A stretch of 64,000 bases of DNA from Demequina soli (GTDB taxonomy: Bacteria; Actinomycetota; Actinomycetes; Actinomycetales; Demequinaceae), in contig NZ_BBLZ01000002.1 in the NCBI RefSeq assembly GCF_000971195.1, positions 1-64,000 on the forward strand, given 5' to 3'. The notes beneath the pieces were generated by a model. That model was not told the DNA's origin. It did no database searches and saw nothing but the letters and a program-made list of their open reading frames with translations. The translations under genes were made by a program, and so were the position numbers. This document shows, piece by piece, positions 24,942 through 33,720 of the stretch; positions within the stretch are counted from its first letter, which is position 1, and each line of letters begins with the position of its first letter.

Positions 24942-25943
24942 ATGCCCTCACTGCTCGTCCTCGGCGGAACCGCCTGGCTCGGTCGCGAGACCGCGGCGCA
25001 GGCCGTGGCGCGCGGCTGGGAGGTGACCTGCCTCGCGCGCGGGACGTCCGGCATCGTCGCCCCGGGAGCCGACCTCGTCATGGCGGACCGGGACGGCCCC
25101 GACGCCTACGCCGAGGTCGCCGACCGCGACTGGGACGCCGTCGTCGAGGTGAGCTGGCAGCCGCGTCACGTGCGCGAGGCCGCCCAGGCGATCGCGGGCC
25201 GCGCGCTCCACTGGACGTACGTCAGCTCCGTGGCGGCCTACGCGCCGACGCGCACGGTCATCGCGGAGGACGCGCCGCTGCGTGAGCCCGTCGAGGTGGA
25301 CGCCGTCGTGGACGGCTCACGGTACGACGCCGCGAAGGTGCGGTGCGAGCTCGACACGGTCGCGGCTCACGGCGACGCGCTGCTGCTGCGCGCCGGCGTC
25401 ATCGTCGGCCCCGGCGACCCGACGGAGCGGTTCGCGTACTGGCCCCGCCGGGCCGCGCTCGCGGGACAGGGCCCCATGCTCGTGCCCGCGCCGCCCGCGC
25501 ACCCCCTCCAGGTCATCGACGTGCGCGACCTGGTCGCGTGGAACCTCCACGCCATCGAGGCGGGCGTGACGGGCGCCGTCAACGTGGTCGGCGAGCAGCG
25601 CGAGGGGTTCGAGCTGATCGAGCTGATCCGCGAGGTGGCCGGCGCGCACGGCCCGCTCGTGCGGCCCGACGCCGACTGGCTGCTCGCGCGCGGCGTGCGC
25701 ACGTGGAAGGGCCCCGACTCGCTGCCGCTGTGGGTGCCCGACGACGGCGCCCCGGCCCGCACCGGGTACCACTCGGGCGCGCGGTTCCTCGCGACGGGCG
25801 GCGTGCGCCGCCCGCTCATCGAGACCGTGCGGGACGTGCTGGCCGAGGAGCGCGCCCTCGGCGTCGACCGGCCCGGCCTCGCGGGGCTCGACCGCGCCAG
25901 GGAGCTGGAGCTGATCGCCGCGTACGAGGCGACCACGGTCTGA
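24942..25943 (+). CDS. NAD(P)-dependent epimerase/dehydratase family protein
   Basis: This 333-aa protein is an extended short-chain dehydrogenase. The N-terminal Rossmann motif is LVLGGTAWLGRETAAQAV; later WTYVSSVAAYAPT (catalytic Ser region), YDAAKVRCE (catalytic Tyr-x3-Lys) and DVRDLVAWNLHAIE are visible. Family members act on nucleotide sugars or related metabolites. It stands alone; the substrate is unknown. Confidence 0.85.
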   Translation: MPSLLVLGGTAWLGRETAAQAVARGWEVTCLARGTSGIVAPGADLVMADRDGPDAYAEVADRDWDAVVEVSWQPRHVREAAQAIAGRALHWTYVSSVAAYAPTRTVIAEDAPLREPVEVDAVVDGSRYDAAKVRCELDTVAAHGDALLLRAGVIVGPGDPTERFAYWPRRAALAGQGPMLVPAPPAHPLQVIDVRDLVAWNLHAIEAGVTGAVNVVGEQREGFELIELIREVAGAHGPLVRPDADWLLARGVRTWKGPDSLPLWVPDDGAPARTGYHSGARFLATGGVRRPLIETVRDVLAEERALGVDRPGLAGLDRARELELIAAYEATTV

Positions 25944-25950
25944 CCGGCCG

Positions 25951-27789
25951 CTACGACTCCTCGCCGGCCACCGCATCGTCCACGATGCGCACGGCGCCGG
26001 TCGCCGGCGAGCGCTTGTCGCGACCCAGGTACAGGAAGCGCGAGCCGGCGGCCGGGAGGAAGCGCTGGTCGGGCGAGAACAGCCGGAAGGCGCCGGACGC
26101 GTCGACCGCGCCGATGGGCACGGACCCGGCCTCCGCGCCGAACCGGCGGATGAGCTCGCGCACGCCGTACTGCTTGGTCAGGCGCGTCGCGTGGATGCGC
26201 CAGCCGTCGGCGACGTGCGCGTCGAGCGTCGCGAGGTCGCTGCGGCCGTCGAACGCGTAGGAGGCGCGCCGCTCGAACGTGAGGGCGCGCTTCTCGCCCG
26301 TGCCCTCGCCGGGCGAGAGCTGGAACGAGCGGTGGAAGCCGTACTCGGTGCCGAGGCTGCGCGCGACGAGGGCGTTGTAGTAGTCGTTGTCCGTCGCGGC
26401 GAGGACGTGGCTGACGCCGGCCTCGGCGAGGGTCTCGTCGGCATGCTCGGACAGCACCTCGCCGAAGTAGGTGCGGACGCCGGCCATGCGGGCCGGCTGG
26501 AGGCTCTGGTAACGGCCGTCCGCGACGGTGACCTGGACGTCGAGGCGCCGCAGCGCCTCCGCGAGCTCGAGCCCGAAGCGCGACGCGCCCACGATGAGCA
26601 GCCCGTTGTGCGCGCCCGTGGTCAGCCCGAGCCGGCGCGCGAGCGGCGCGAGCGTGAACCCGTGCGCGATCACGGTGACGATGATGACGAGGAAGATCGT
26701 CGGCACCAGCCGGGCACCGTCGGGGTAGCCGGCCTCCACCATGGACGGGCCGAACGTGCCCGCGGTCGCCGCCGCGACGATGCCGCGCGGCGCGATCCAG
26801 CCCAGCAGGATGCGGTCGGGCTTGGGCACGTCGGAGCGGAGGGTGACGAGCGCGATGGTGAGTGGGCGCACCACGAACATGAGCACGAGCACGAACACGG
26901 CGATGCGCCAGTCGAGCTCGCGGAGGTCGTCGGCCGTGAGCGTCGCCGGGATGATGATGAACAGCGAGCTCACGAGCACGACCGTGAGGCCCTCCTTGAA
27001 GTGGAGGAGCTCGTCGCGCTCGGCGAGCCGCATGTTGCCCAGGACCAGGCCCATCGCGGTGACGGCCAGCAGGCCGGTCTCGTCCTGGAGGTGGTTGCCC
27101 AGGCCCGCGACGAGCAGCACCGCGACGAGCAGCAGGGGCGACTTGAGGTGACCCGGCACCCACCCGCGGCGGAAGGACACGCCCACGAGCGCGCCGATCG
27201 CCGCGCCCATGCCGCCGCCGACGAGGATCGCGAAGAACAGCCCGCGCAGGATCGACCCGACGCCGCCCTCGGACAGCGCGAACACCTCGTACGTGAGGAA
27301 CGCGAGGGTGACGGCGGTGGGGTCGTTGACGATCCCCTCCCACTTGAGCAGCGCGGCCGAGTCGCGGCGCAGCCCCGCCGAGCGCAGCAGGGGCGCGATG
27401 ACCGTCGGGCCCGTCACCACGAGGATCGCGCCGGCGACGAGGGCGACGGGCCAGTCGAAGCCGCCGATCCAGTGGGCCACGCCCGCGGTCAGCAGCATCG
27501 CGACGGGCGGGCCCGGGATCGTGAGGCGGCGGATGCCCTTGCCGACGCGGCGGAACTCGGCGAACCGCAGGCTCATGCCGCCCTCGAAGAGGATGACGGC
27601 GACGCCGAGGCCGATGAGCTCGGACAGCTCCGAGGGTGCGAGGTTCACCGTCACGAGCCCGGAGATGGGGCCCAGCGCCAGCCCGACCGCGATGAGGACG
27701 ACGATCGCGGGGATCTTCAGCCGCGCGGCGACGAGCTGCGAGGCGAGGCCGGCGACGAGCACCAGCACGAGCGAGGTGGCGAGGGTCAC
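25951..27789 (-). CDS. Sodium/proton antiporter of the CPA family with RCK/TrkA domain
   Basis: This 612-aa protein has about 12 membrane segments (residues 1-390), with the CPA1 signatures VTGPTVIAPLLR and WEGIVNDPTAVT (the Asn-Asp ion site) and a later GWIAPRGIVAAATAG. The C-terminal part (about 395-520) is a TrkA_N-like domain (GLLIVGASRFGLELAEAL) that could bind NAD(H) or nucleotide and gate transport. It exchanges Na+ or K+ for protons. It is convergent with the epimerase gene; a dispersed motif copy lies near its 3' end. Confidence 0.87.
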   Translation of the reverse strand: MTLATSLVLVLVAGLASQLVAARLKIPAIVVLIAVGLALGPISGLVTVNLAPSELSELIGLGVAVILFEGGMSLRFAEFRRVGKGIRRLTIPGPPVAMLLTAGVAHWIGGFDWPVALVAGAILVVTGPTVIAPLLRSAGLRRDSAALLKWEGIVNDPTAVTLAFLTYEVFALSEGGVGSILRGLFFAILVGGGMGAAIGALVGVSFRRGWVPGHLKSPLLLVAVLLVAGLGNHLQDETGLLAVTAMGLVLGNMRLAERDELLHFKEGLTVVLVSSLFIIIPATLTADDLRELDWRIAVFVLVLMFVVRPLTIALVTLRSDVPKPDRILLGWIAPRGIVAAATAGTFGPSMVEAGYPDGARLVPTIFLVIIVTVIAHGFTLAPLARRLGLTTGAHNGLLIVGASRFGLELAEALRRLDVQVTVADGRYQSLQPARMAGVRTYFGEVLSEHADETLAEAGVSHVLAATDNDYYNALVARSLGTEYGFHRSFQLSPGEGTGEKRALTFERRASYAFDGRSDLATLDAHVADGWRIHATRLTKQYGVRELIRRFGAEAGSVPIGAVDASGAFRLFSPDQRFLPAAGSRFLYLGRDKRSPATGAVRIVDDAVAGEES

Positions 27790-27830
27790 GGTCCGAGACT
27801 ACGGCCCACGCGTCGCGCCGGCGGGGAGGC

Positions 27831-28298
27831 TCAGTCCCAGAACCCCTGGTGCGGGAGGGCCGCCTCGTCCTCGAGCACGGGCCCGGTCACGGCGATGTCG
27901 CGCGACCCCGCTCCCAGGACCTCGCGGCACGGGAGCGCGAGCGTGGGGTTCTCCTCGTGGGCGCCGGTCATCGCGTACAGGCCCGTCTCGGACAGCCCGT
28001 AGACCACGGCGCCGATGCCCGCCCAGTAGATCGCGCCCGAGCACATCGCGCACGGCTCGCAGCTGGTGACGAGGGTGCACGCGGCGAGCTCATCGGGGTC
28101 GAGCTGGTTGCTCGCGAGGCGCACGAGGTTGGTCTCCGCGTGGCCGGTCGCGTCGCGGTGGGTGACCACCGTGTTCTCCGCCTCGAGGACGATGCGCCCC
28201 TCGGCATCGACGAGCACCGCGCCGAACGGGTGGTTGCCGTGGTCGCGCGCGGCCTGGGACACCGCGATCGCGCGGCGCAGGTGGGGGAGGTGGTCCAT
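27831..28298 (-). CDS. Nucleoside/guanine deaminase of the cytidine deaminase superfamily
   Basis: This 155-aa protein has the zinc-binding deaminase signature: GHAETN (zinc His and catalytic Glu) and SCEPCAMCSGAIYWAG (two zinc cysteines). NHPFGAVLVD near the start is typical of guanine or tRNA-adenosine-like deaminases. The short length and C-terminal EENPTLALPCREVL favour a metabolic nucleobase deaminase over TadA. It is divergent from the FKBP gene. Confidence 0.85.
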   Translation of the reverse strand: MDHLPHLRRAIAVSQAARDHGNHPFGAVLVDAEGRIVLEAENTVVTHRDATGHAETNLVRLASNQLDPDELAACTLVTSCEPCAMCSGAIYWAGIGAVVYGLSETGLYAMTGAHEENPTLALPCREVLGAGSRDIAVTGPVLEDEAALPHQGFWD

Positions 28299-28342
28299 GG
28301 CGTCAGCCTAGGCTGGGACCCGTACCCAGCGAAGGAGCCACC

Positions 28343-28735
28343 ATGACCCTGCCCGCCATCACCCGCGCCGCCGACGGCGCGCCCGCCGTCGACTTCGCCG
28401 GCGCCGAGAAGCCCGAGGGGCTCGTCGTCGAGGTCCTCGAGGCCGGCGACGGCGCCGTGGTCGCCGAGGGCCAGCACATCACCGTCCACTACAGCGGCTG
28501 GCTGTGGAACGGCGGCAAGTTCGACTCGTCGTGGGACCGCGGCGACACGATCTCGTTCCGGATCGCGTACGGCTCGCTCATCGACGGCTGGGTCGACGGC
28601 ATCGTCGGCCAGCCCGTCGGCTCGAAGCTGCTGCTCGTCGTGCCGCCGGAGTCCGGCTACGGCTACCAGAACATGGGGCCCATCCCCGCGGGCTCGACGC
28701 TCGTCTTCGCGGTCGACGTCCTCGACGCGCGCTAG
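28343..28735 (+). CDS. FKBP-type peptidyl-prolyl cis-trans isomerase
   Basis: This 130-aa protein is a single FKBP domain: ITVHYSGWLWNGGKFDSSWDRG, then LIDGWVDGIVGQPVGSKL and VVPPESGYGYQNMGPIPAGS, followed by LVFAVDVLDAR. These are the residues lining the proline pocket. No signal peptide is visible, so it should be a cytosolic foldase. A GGAGCC ribosome site precedes the ATG at 28343. A large nested palindrome follows the gene. Confidence 0.92.
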   Translation: MTLPAITRAADGAPAVDFAGAEKPEGLVVEVLEAGDGAVVAEGQHITVHYSGWLWNGGKFDSSWDRGDTISFRIAYGSLIDGWVDGIVGQPVGSKLLLVVPPESGYGYQNMGPIPAGSTLVFAVDVLDAR

Positions 28736-28751
28736 CCTCCCGCCCGCGTTC

Positions 28752-28840
28752 GCTCCGCACGGCTCTCTCCGCGGCACGCCGCTGGCAGGGGCACGATGCC
28801 CCGGTCGCCTCGGCGTGTCGCCTTCCGAACCGTGCGGAGC
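28752..28840. repeat. 89-bp nested palindrome after the FKBP gene
   Basis: Three inverted repeats share one centre: outer GCTCCGCACGG (28752-28762) with CCGTGCGGAGC (28830-28840), middle GGCACGCCG (28773-28781) with CGGCGTGTC (28811-28819), and inner GGGGC-ACGAT-GCCCC (28788-28802). The apex holds GCACGATGC, one base from the dispersed motif. It could act as the FKBP terminator or as a structured element. Confidence 0.65.
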
Positions 28841-28917
28841 GCGCTGGGGGTCGCGCGATGCCTGGTGCGCGCCTCGTTCCTGTTGCGGGGCGACCCGCGC
28901 GGGACGAGGGTGAGGGG

Positions 28918-29586
28918 ATGGAGCCCGCCGGCGCATCGACCGCGCCGAAGCTGTTCGTCACCGCGCTGCACACGCTCGCGGTCGCCGTCGCGCTCGCCTT
29001 CCTGTCGCGCGGGGTCGAGGACTGGTTCGGCGGGGCGCTGCCCGTCGCGGACCCGCTGCGGCGCTGGCTGGTGGGGATCCTGGCCGTCCTCTACCTGCTG
29101 CGGCTCGTGTTCACCGAGTTCGTCATCGTCGAGCGGCCGCTCGACTGGTCCGACGCGCTGTCGGTGGGGCCGTGGGTGGTGTTCCTCCAGCTCACGATGG
29201 CGTACTTCGGCGGCACCACCGAGGCGCCCGTCGACTGGGTGGTGTGGGCGGGCGTGCTCCTCTACGTGACGGGCTCGTGGCTGGGCACGTGGTCGGACCT
29301 CCAGCGGAGGCGCTTCCAGCACGACCCGCGCCACGCCGGCGAGCTCTACACGGGCGGGCTGTTCTCGATCGTGATGCACCCGAACTACCTGGGGGAGACG
29401 GTGCTGTTCGCGGGCTTCGCGTGCGTGGCCGGCGGCTGGTGGCCGCTGCTGGCCGCCGCCGCGGTCGGCGTGAGCCTCGCGTTCGGCACCATCCCGCACG
29501 TCGACGCGCGGCTCGAGGACCGCTACGGCGACCGCTTCCGGGCGTACGCGTGGCGCACCAAGCGCCTCGTGCCGTTCCTGTGGTGA
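28918..29586 (+). CDS. DUF1295/isoprenylcysteine methyltransferase-like membrane protein
   Basis: This 222-aa protein has five to six membrane segments and the C-terminal ICMT/steroid-reductase-like region: RRRFQHDPRHAGELYTGGLF, SIVMHPNYLGETVLFAGF and EDRYGDRFRAYAWRTKRLVP. The family binds SAM or NADPH and modifies lipids or prenyl groups; the reaction here is unknown. I start at ATG 28918 (MEPAGAST), preceded by GAGGGTGAGGGG, because the frame upstream is not conserved-looking. Confidence 0.8.
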   Translation: MEPAGASTAPKLFVTALHTLAVAVALAFLSRGVEDWFGGALPVADPLRRWLVGILAVLYLLRLVFTEFVIVERPLDWSDALSVGPWVVFLQLTMAYFGGTTEAPVDWVVWAGVLLYVTGSWLGTWSDLQRRRFQHDPRHAGELYTGGLFSIVMHPNYLGETVLFAGFACVAGGWWPLLAAAAVGVSLAFGTIPHVDARLEDRYGDRFRAYAWRTKRLVPFLW

Positions 29587-29596
29587 ACGCGCCGGC

Positions 29597-30244
29597 TCAG
29601 GGTCGCGCGGCCCCCAGGTAGGCGAGCACCGCGAGCACGCGGCGGTGGTCGTCGGGGGCGGGCAGCAGGCGCAGCTTCGCGAAGATCGCGGTCACGTGCT
29701 TCTCGACCGCGCCGGCGCTCAGCACCAGCGCCTCCTGGATCCCCGCGTTGGAGCGGCCCTCGGCCATGAGCGTGAGCACCTCGCGCTCGCGGGGGGTGAG
29801 CGCGGCGAGCGGGTCGCGGCGGCGGGCGACGAGCAGCGCCGCCAGCTCCGGGTCGAGCACGGTGCCGCCGGCGGCCACGGTGTCGAGCGCGCGGGCGAAC
29901 GCCCGCATGTCCGTCACGCGGTCCTTGAGGAGGTAGCCCACGCCGCCCTCGCCGTCGGCCAGCAGGTCCTCGGCGTACGCGCGCTCGGTGTGCTGCGACA
30001 GCAGCAGGCACGGCAGTCCCGGGATCTCGCGGCGCAGGTCGAGGCAGGCGACCAGGCCGTCGTCGGCGCCGTGCGGCGGCATCCGGATGTCGGACAGCAC
30101 GAGGTCGGGGCGCTCGCCGCGCACCGTGTGGAGCAGCTCGGTGGCGCTGCCGACGGCCGCGAGAACCTCGTGCCCCATCTCGGTGACGAGACGGGCGAGG
30201 CCCTCGCGGAGCAGCGCGCTGTCGTCGGCGAGGACGATGCGCAT
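29597..30244 (-). CDS. NarL/LuxR-type response regulator
   Basis: This 215-aa protein has an N-terminal receiver domain (D7/D8 acidic pair, phosphorylatable D52 in LVLSDIRMP, LLKDR with the conserved Lys) and a C-terminal LuxR helix-turn-helix (LTPREREVLTLMAEGRSNAGI). It lies eight bases after the histidine kinase stop, so the two form one operon. Binding targets are not visible in the window. Confidence 0.9.
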   Translation of the reverse strand: MRIVLADDSALLREGLARLVTEMGHEVLAAVGSATELLHTVRGERPDLVLSDIRMPPHGADDGLVACLDLRREIPGLPCLLLSQHTERAYAEDLLADGEGGVGYLLKDRVTDMRAFARALDTVAAGGTVLDPELAALLVARRRDPLAALTPREREVLTLMAEGRSNAGIQEALVLSAGAVEKHVTAIFAKLRLLPAPDDHRRVLAVLAYLGAARP

Positions 30245-30252
30245 CGGGGCTC

Positions 30253-31518
30253 CTATCCGACCGGCACCCGGGCGGTGAGGATGGTTCCGCCGGCCGGCGC
30301 ATCGGCCACCGCGAGCGTACCGCCGGCGCCGGCGACGCGATCGGCGAGCCCCGCGAGGCCGTGGCCCTTGGCGAGGTGGGCGCCGCCCCGGCCGTCGTCG
30401 GTCACTACGACGAGCAGGTGGTCGCCGTCCATCGCGATGCCGACGGTGGCCGCCGAGGCTTCCGCGTGCTTGGCGACGTTCGCCAGCGCCTCGGACACGA
30501 CGAAGTAGGCGGCGGTCTCGACGGCCACGCCCAGGCCCTCGGGGATGTCGGCCTCGACCGCGACCGGCACGGTCGAGCGCTCGGCGAGGGACTCGACGGC
30601 GGCGAGCAGGCCGCGCTCGGCGAGCATGGGCGGTGCGAAGCCGCGGGTCATCGCGCGCAGCTCGGCAAGCGTCTCGGCGGCCTGGCCGCGGATCTCCGCG
30701 AGCGCGGCGCGGGCCGCCTCGGGGTCGGTGTCGAGCTGGCGCTCGGCGCGCTCGGCGTCCATCTGGAGGCGGATGAGCCGCTGCTGCGGGCCGTCGTGGA
30801 GGTCGCGCTCGATGCGGCGCAGCGCGGAGGACTCGGCCGCGGCGGCCGCGCCCCGGGCGTGCTCCAGGCGCTCCACCTCGGCGCGCAGGCGGCGCTCCTC
30901 GCTCGCGCCCAGCAGGCCGCGGCCGATCGCGAGGTGGAGCAGGGCGAGGCCGCGGACCACGACGGGCAGGCAGGCGAGCGCGAGGAGGCCGATGACGGTG
31001 TGGCCCAGCGGGGACGTCAGCCAGGGCAGGGTGCCGCCGGCGGGCAGGTCGTCCGCGTCGGCGAACGCCTCCCAGATCCATGCGGTCGAGCCCACGAACG
31101 CCACCGACGCCCACGCCACGGTGATGCTCCACGACGCGACGGCGACGGGGAACACCACGAGGGCGTGGAGCACGTCGAGCCACATCTGGCCGTCGCGGAG
31201 GGGGTGGAAGAACCTGCGGAAGCGGCTCGCGTCCCGGTCGGGGCGCGTGTAGATGCCGATCACGGGGCCGCGGCCGAGCGCGCCCAGCCGCAGGCGCTCG
31301 AAGTCGGCGAGCCCGCGCGCGGCCCACAGGGTCGCGACGCCGAGCGGCACGCCGACCCAGACGATGACCAGGCTGATGCTGGTCATCAGCAGCGTGAGGA
31401 CGGCGGTGAAGGCGACGGTCGCGAGGGGCAGCAGCGGCAGCAGGTAGCCGAGGTCGCGGCCCATCTGGATGATCTGCTGGACCAGCCAGGGGCGGTCGTG
31501 GGGGGCGGGGGTGTCCAT
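30253..31518 (-). CDS. Sensor histidine kinase, HisKA_3 type
   Basis: This 421-aa kinase has an N-terminal membrane sensor with about four hydrophobic segments (residues 20-75 and 130-210), like the PspC/putative-sensor family, then a HisKA_3 dimerisation helix with the phospho-accepting His in RRIERDLHDGPQQRL near residue 241, and a HATPase domain (SEALANVAKHAEAS, DDGRGGA, KGHGLAGLADRV). It phosphorylates the adjacent LuxR-type regulator. The signal is unknown; sensors of this type often monitor membrane state. Confidence 0.9.
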   Translation of the reverse strand: MDTPAPHDRPWLVQQIIQMGRDLGYLLPLLPLATVAFTAVLTLLMTSISLVIVWVGVPLGVATLWAARGLADFERLRLGALGRGPVIGIYTRPDRDASRFRRFFHPLRDGQMWLDVLHALVVFPVAVASWSITVAWASVAFVGSTAWIWEAFADADDLPAGGTLPWLTSPLGHTVIGLLALACLPVVVRGLALLHLAIGRGLLGASEERRLRAEVERLEHARGAAAAAESSALRRIERDLHDGPQQRLIRLQMDAERAERQLDTDPEAARAALAEIRGQAAETLAELRAMTRGFAPPMLAERGLLAAVESLAERSTVPVAVEADIPEGLGVAVETAAYFVVSEALANVAKHAEASAATVGIAMDGDHLLVVVTDDGRGGAHLAKGHGLAGLADRVAGAGGTLAVADAPAGGTILTARVPVG

Positions 31519-31595
31519 GGCTCCATTCCACCGTCGGTCGGCGTCTCGCGCCGCGGGGCTGGCCGCCCGATCGGGGTGGGGGTAACCCCCGTTCC

Positions 31596-31620
31596 GCCCG
31601 CCGGGGGGCGTCCGGCGGGC
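31596..31620 (-). terminator. Terminator of the DUF6518 gene
   Basis: GCCCGCCGG (31596-31604) pairs with CCGGCGGGC (31612-31620) around GGGGCGT, directly after the stop of the minus-strand gene. A second small stem, GGGGGTAACCCCC, lies at about 31579-31590. Confidence 0.65.
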
Positions 31621-31621
31621 G

Positions 31622-32221
31622 TCAGGCGATCCCGTACGCAGCGTAGACGGCCGCGGCGGCGAGGGCGGTCGCGGCGCCCGCCCAGGCGCGCTCGGCGCCA
31701 GCGCCCCGCATGCGCGCGGTCAGCACGACCAGGAGGGCCGCGCCCGCCGCGAGCTGCGTCCACCAGTACGCGGCCGGCGTGGTGTCCGCGATGCGGGTGA
31801 GCCCGTGCGCCGCCTCGCCGATGGCGATCCCCGGCAGCAGCCCGGCGGCGGCGCCCGCGACCCAGGCCGGCGCGTCCGCCCGCCCGCGCAGCACCCACGT
31901 CGCCGCCCCCATGGCCGCGCCGAGCACGAGCCCGGCGGTGCACCACAGGACGACGTAGCCCGCGCTCGCGCCGAAGCCGCGCGCGAGCGCCGTGCCGTAG
32001 TAGCCCGCCATCGCGAGCGGGCCGGCGAGCGCGCCGAGGGTGACCGCGCCCCGCAGCCGGGGCGCCGCGAGCGAGGCAGCGGCGGCGAGCGCCACCACGG
32101 GCGTGCCCGAGTTCACGAGCGGGTGCAGGCCGGGCGGCGCAAACGTCTGGCCGTACGAGATCGCGACGCCCGCGCCGAGGCAGCCGATGATCGCCAGCAG
32201 GGCGCGCGTGCGGGGTGTCAC
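31622..32221 (-). CDS. DUF6518-like membrane protein
   Basis: This 199-aa protein is mostly hydrophobic with six to seven membrane segments and short loops; GKxxYGQ-type N-terminal residues (AISYGQTFAPPGLHPLVNSG) and PGIAIGEAAHGL are the most distinctive pieces. I associate it with the DUF6518 family with moderate confidence. No function is known. It is divergent from the ArsR-SRPBCC operon. Confidence 0.65.
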   Translation of the reverse strand: MTPRTRALLAIIGCLGAGVAISYGQTFAPPGLHPLVNSGTPVVALAAAASLAAPRLRGAVTLGALAGPLAMAGYYGTALARGFGASAGYVVLWCTAGLVLGAAMGAATWVLRGRADAPAWVAGAAAGLLPGIAIGEAAHGLTRIADTTPAAYWWTQLAAGAALLVVLTARMRGAGAERAWAGAATALAAAAVYAAYGIA

Positions 32222-32348
32222 CCCTGGAGGCTAGCCGCTGGCCGGGCCTCGGGCCGGCTGTCGGGCCGTCGCGCCATCGCGCCGCGCGGAGCTGGGCGTC
32301 CCGGATCCGCGGTTGCCCTTGCGCGCCTCGCCGGGCGGGGTTAACGTA

Positions 32349-32362
32349 CAACCAAATGGTTG
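32349..32362. promoter_or_regulatory. Palindrome over the ArsR start codon
   Basis: CAACCA-AA-TGGTTG is a perfect inverted repeat whose right half contains the ATG of the ArsR-type gene. With TTAACGT just upstream as a possible -10 box, the mRNA could be nearly leaderless and the site an autoregulatory operator. Confidence 0.6.
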
Positions 32363-32724
32363 CAGAACTTGACCTGTCGGACGCCGAGGTGGACCGGATC
32401 TTCCGGGCCCTGGCGGACGCGACGCGCCGCGACATCGTCGAGCGCGTCCTCACCGGGGAGCAGTCCGTCAGCGCTCTCGCGGATCGCTACGACATGTCCT
32501 TCGCGGCCGTGCAGAAGCACGTCGCGGTGCTCGAGAGGGCGGGACTCGTGACCAAGCAGAACCGCGGGCGGGAGCGCCTCGTCCGCGGCAACCCCGACGC
32601 CATCCGCAGGGTCCAGGCCCTGCTCGACCGGTACGAGCGCCTGTGGCGCGCCCGCATCGACCGGCTCGACGCGCTGCTCGCCGAGCCCCCGCACCCGTCC
32701 CCGTCAGCTCCCGAACAGGAGTGA
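32356..32724 (+). CDS. ArsR-family winged-helix regulator
   Basis: This 122-aa protein shows the ArsR/SmtB pattern: IFRALADATRRDIVERVL, the recognition region VSALADRYDMSFAAVQKHVAVLERAGLV and the wing KQNRGRERLVRGN. There is no metal-binding cysteine cluster, as in the subgroup that partners SRPBCC proteins. The ATG at 32356 is inside a palindrome. The next gene starts four bases after its stop, so it is co-transcribed with the SRPBCC protein it probably regulates together with itself. Confidence 0.88.
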   Translation: MVAELDLSDAEVDRIFRALADATRRDIVERVLTGEQSVSALADRYDMSFAAVQKHVAVLERAGLVTKQNRGRERLVRGNPDAIRRVQALLDRYERLWRARIDRLDALLAEPPHPSPSAPEQE

Positions 32725-32727
32725 GCC

Positions 32728-33720
32728 ATGCCCATCACGTCCGTCACCAAGGATCCCGAGGCCCTCACCATGACGGTGACCGCCGACTTCGCGGTCCCGC
32801 TCCAGCGCCTCTGGGATGCCTACGCCGACCCCCGCCAGCTCGAGCGATTCTGGGGTCCGCCGACCTATCCGGCCACCTTCTACCGCCACGACATGGCCGC
32901 CGGCGGCCGCTCGCGGTACGAGATGCGCGGACCGGACGGCGACGTCTCGGGCGGCTTCTGGGAGTTCCTCGCCGTCGACGCGCCCCGCTCGTTCGAGGTG
33001 ATCGACGGCTTCGCGCTCCCCGACGGCACGCCCAACCCCGACATGCCCACCATGCGCATGACCTTCGCCTTCTCCGAGACGCCCGACGGCTCCCGCCTGG
33101 TCACCACCACCTTCTTCAACTCCGCCGAGGAGCTCGAGCAGCTGGTCGGCATGGGCATGGAGGAGGGCATGCGTCAGGCCATGGGCCAGATCGACGACAT
33201 CCTCGCCGACCTCGAGGCCTTCGCCGCGGGCAGGGGCACCGTCACGCAGCTCCTGTCGGACACCCAGGTGCGCGTCTCCCGCGTCATCCGCGGCTCCGTC
33301 GAGCAGGTGTGGCGGGCTCATCACGAGCCCGACCTCATGAGGCGCTGGCTGCTCGGCCCCGACGGCTGGACCATGCCGGTGTGCGAGATCGCGGTCGAGG
33401 TGGGCGACCGCTACCGCTACGAGTGGGCGCCCGAGGAAGGCGGCCGCGCGGAGGGCCAGCAGGCCTTCGGCTTCGAGGGCGAGCTCGTCGAGACCGTCCC
33501 CGGCGTCCGCGAGGTCACCACCGAGCTCATGATCGGGATGCCTGGGCCGGGCACCACCAACGCGCTCACCCTCACCCCGCGCGAGGACGGCACGACCCTG
33601 CTCAGCCTGCTCATCACCTACCCGAGCATCGAGCTGCGGGACATGGTCCTCGCCACCGGGATGACCGACGGCATGGAGATCAGCTACGCGCGGCTCGAGT
33701 CCGAGCTCGTGAGCGCCTGA
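32728..33720 (+). CDS. Tandem SRPBCC (AHSA1-like) domain protein
   Basis: This 330-aa protein consists of two consecutive AHSA1/START-fold domains: residues about 1-160 (FAVPLQRLWDAYADPRQLERFW ... MEEGMRQAMGQIDDILADL) and about 170-325 (RVIRGSVEQVWRAHHEPDLMRRW ... DMVLATGMTDGMEISYARLE). The domains resemble each other, which suggests duplication. The fold makes a ligand pocket; the ligand is unknown. The last 37 bases overlap the 3' end of the oppositely oriented methyltransferase gene. Confidence 0.88.
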   Translation: MPITSVTKDPEALTMTVTADFAVPLQRLWDAYADPRQLERFWGPPTYPATFYRHDMAAGGRSRYEMRGPDGDVSGGFWEFLAVDAPRSFEVIDGFALPDGTPNPDMPTMRMTFAFSETPDGSRLVTTTFFNSAEELEQLVGMGMEEGMRQAMGQIDDILADLEAFAAGRGTVTQLLSDTQVRVSRVIRGSVEQVWRAHHEPDLMRRWLLGPDGWTMPVCEIAVEVGDRYRYEWAPEEGGRAEGQQAFGFEGELVETVPGVREVTTELMIGMPGPGTTNALTLTPREDGTTLLSLLITYPSIELRDMVLATGMTDGMEISYARLESELVSA

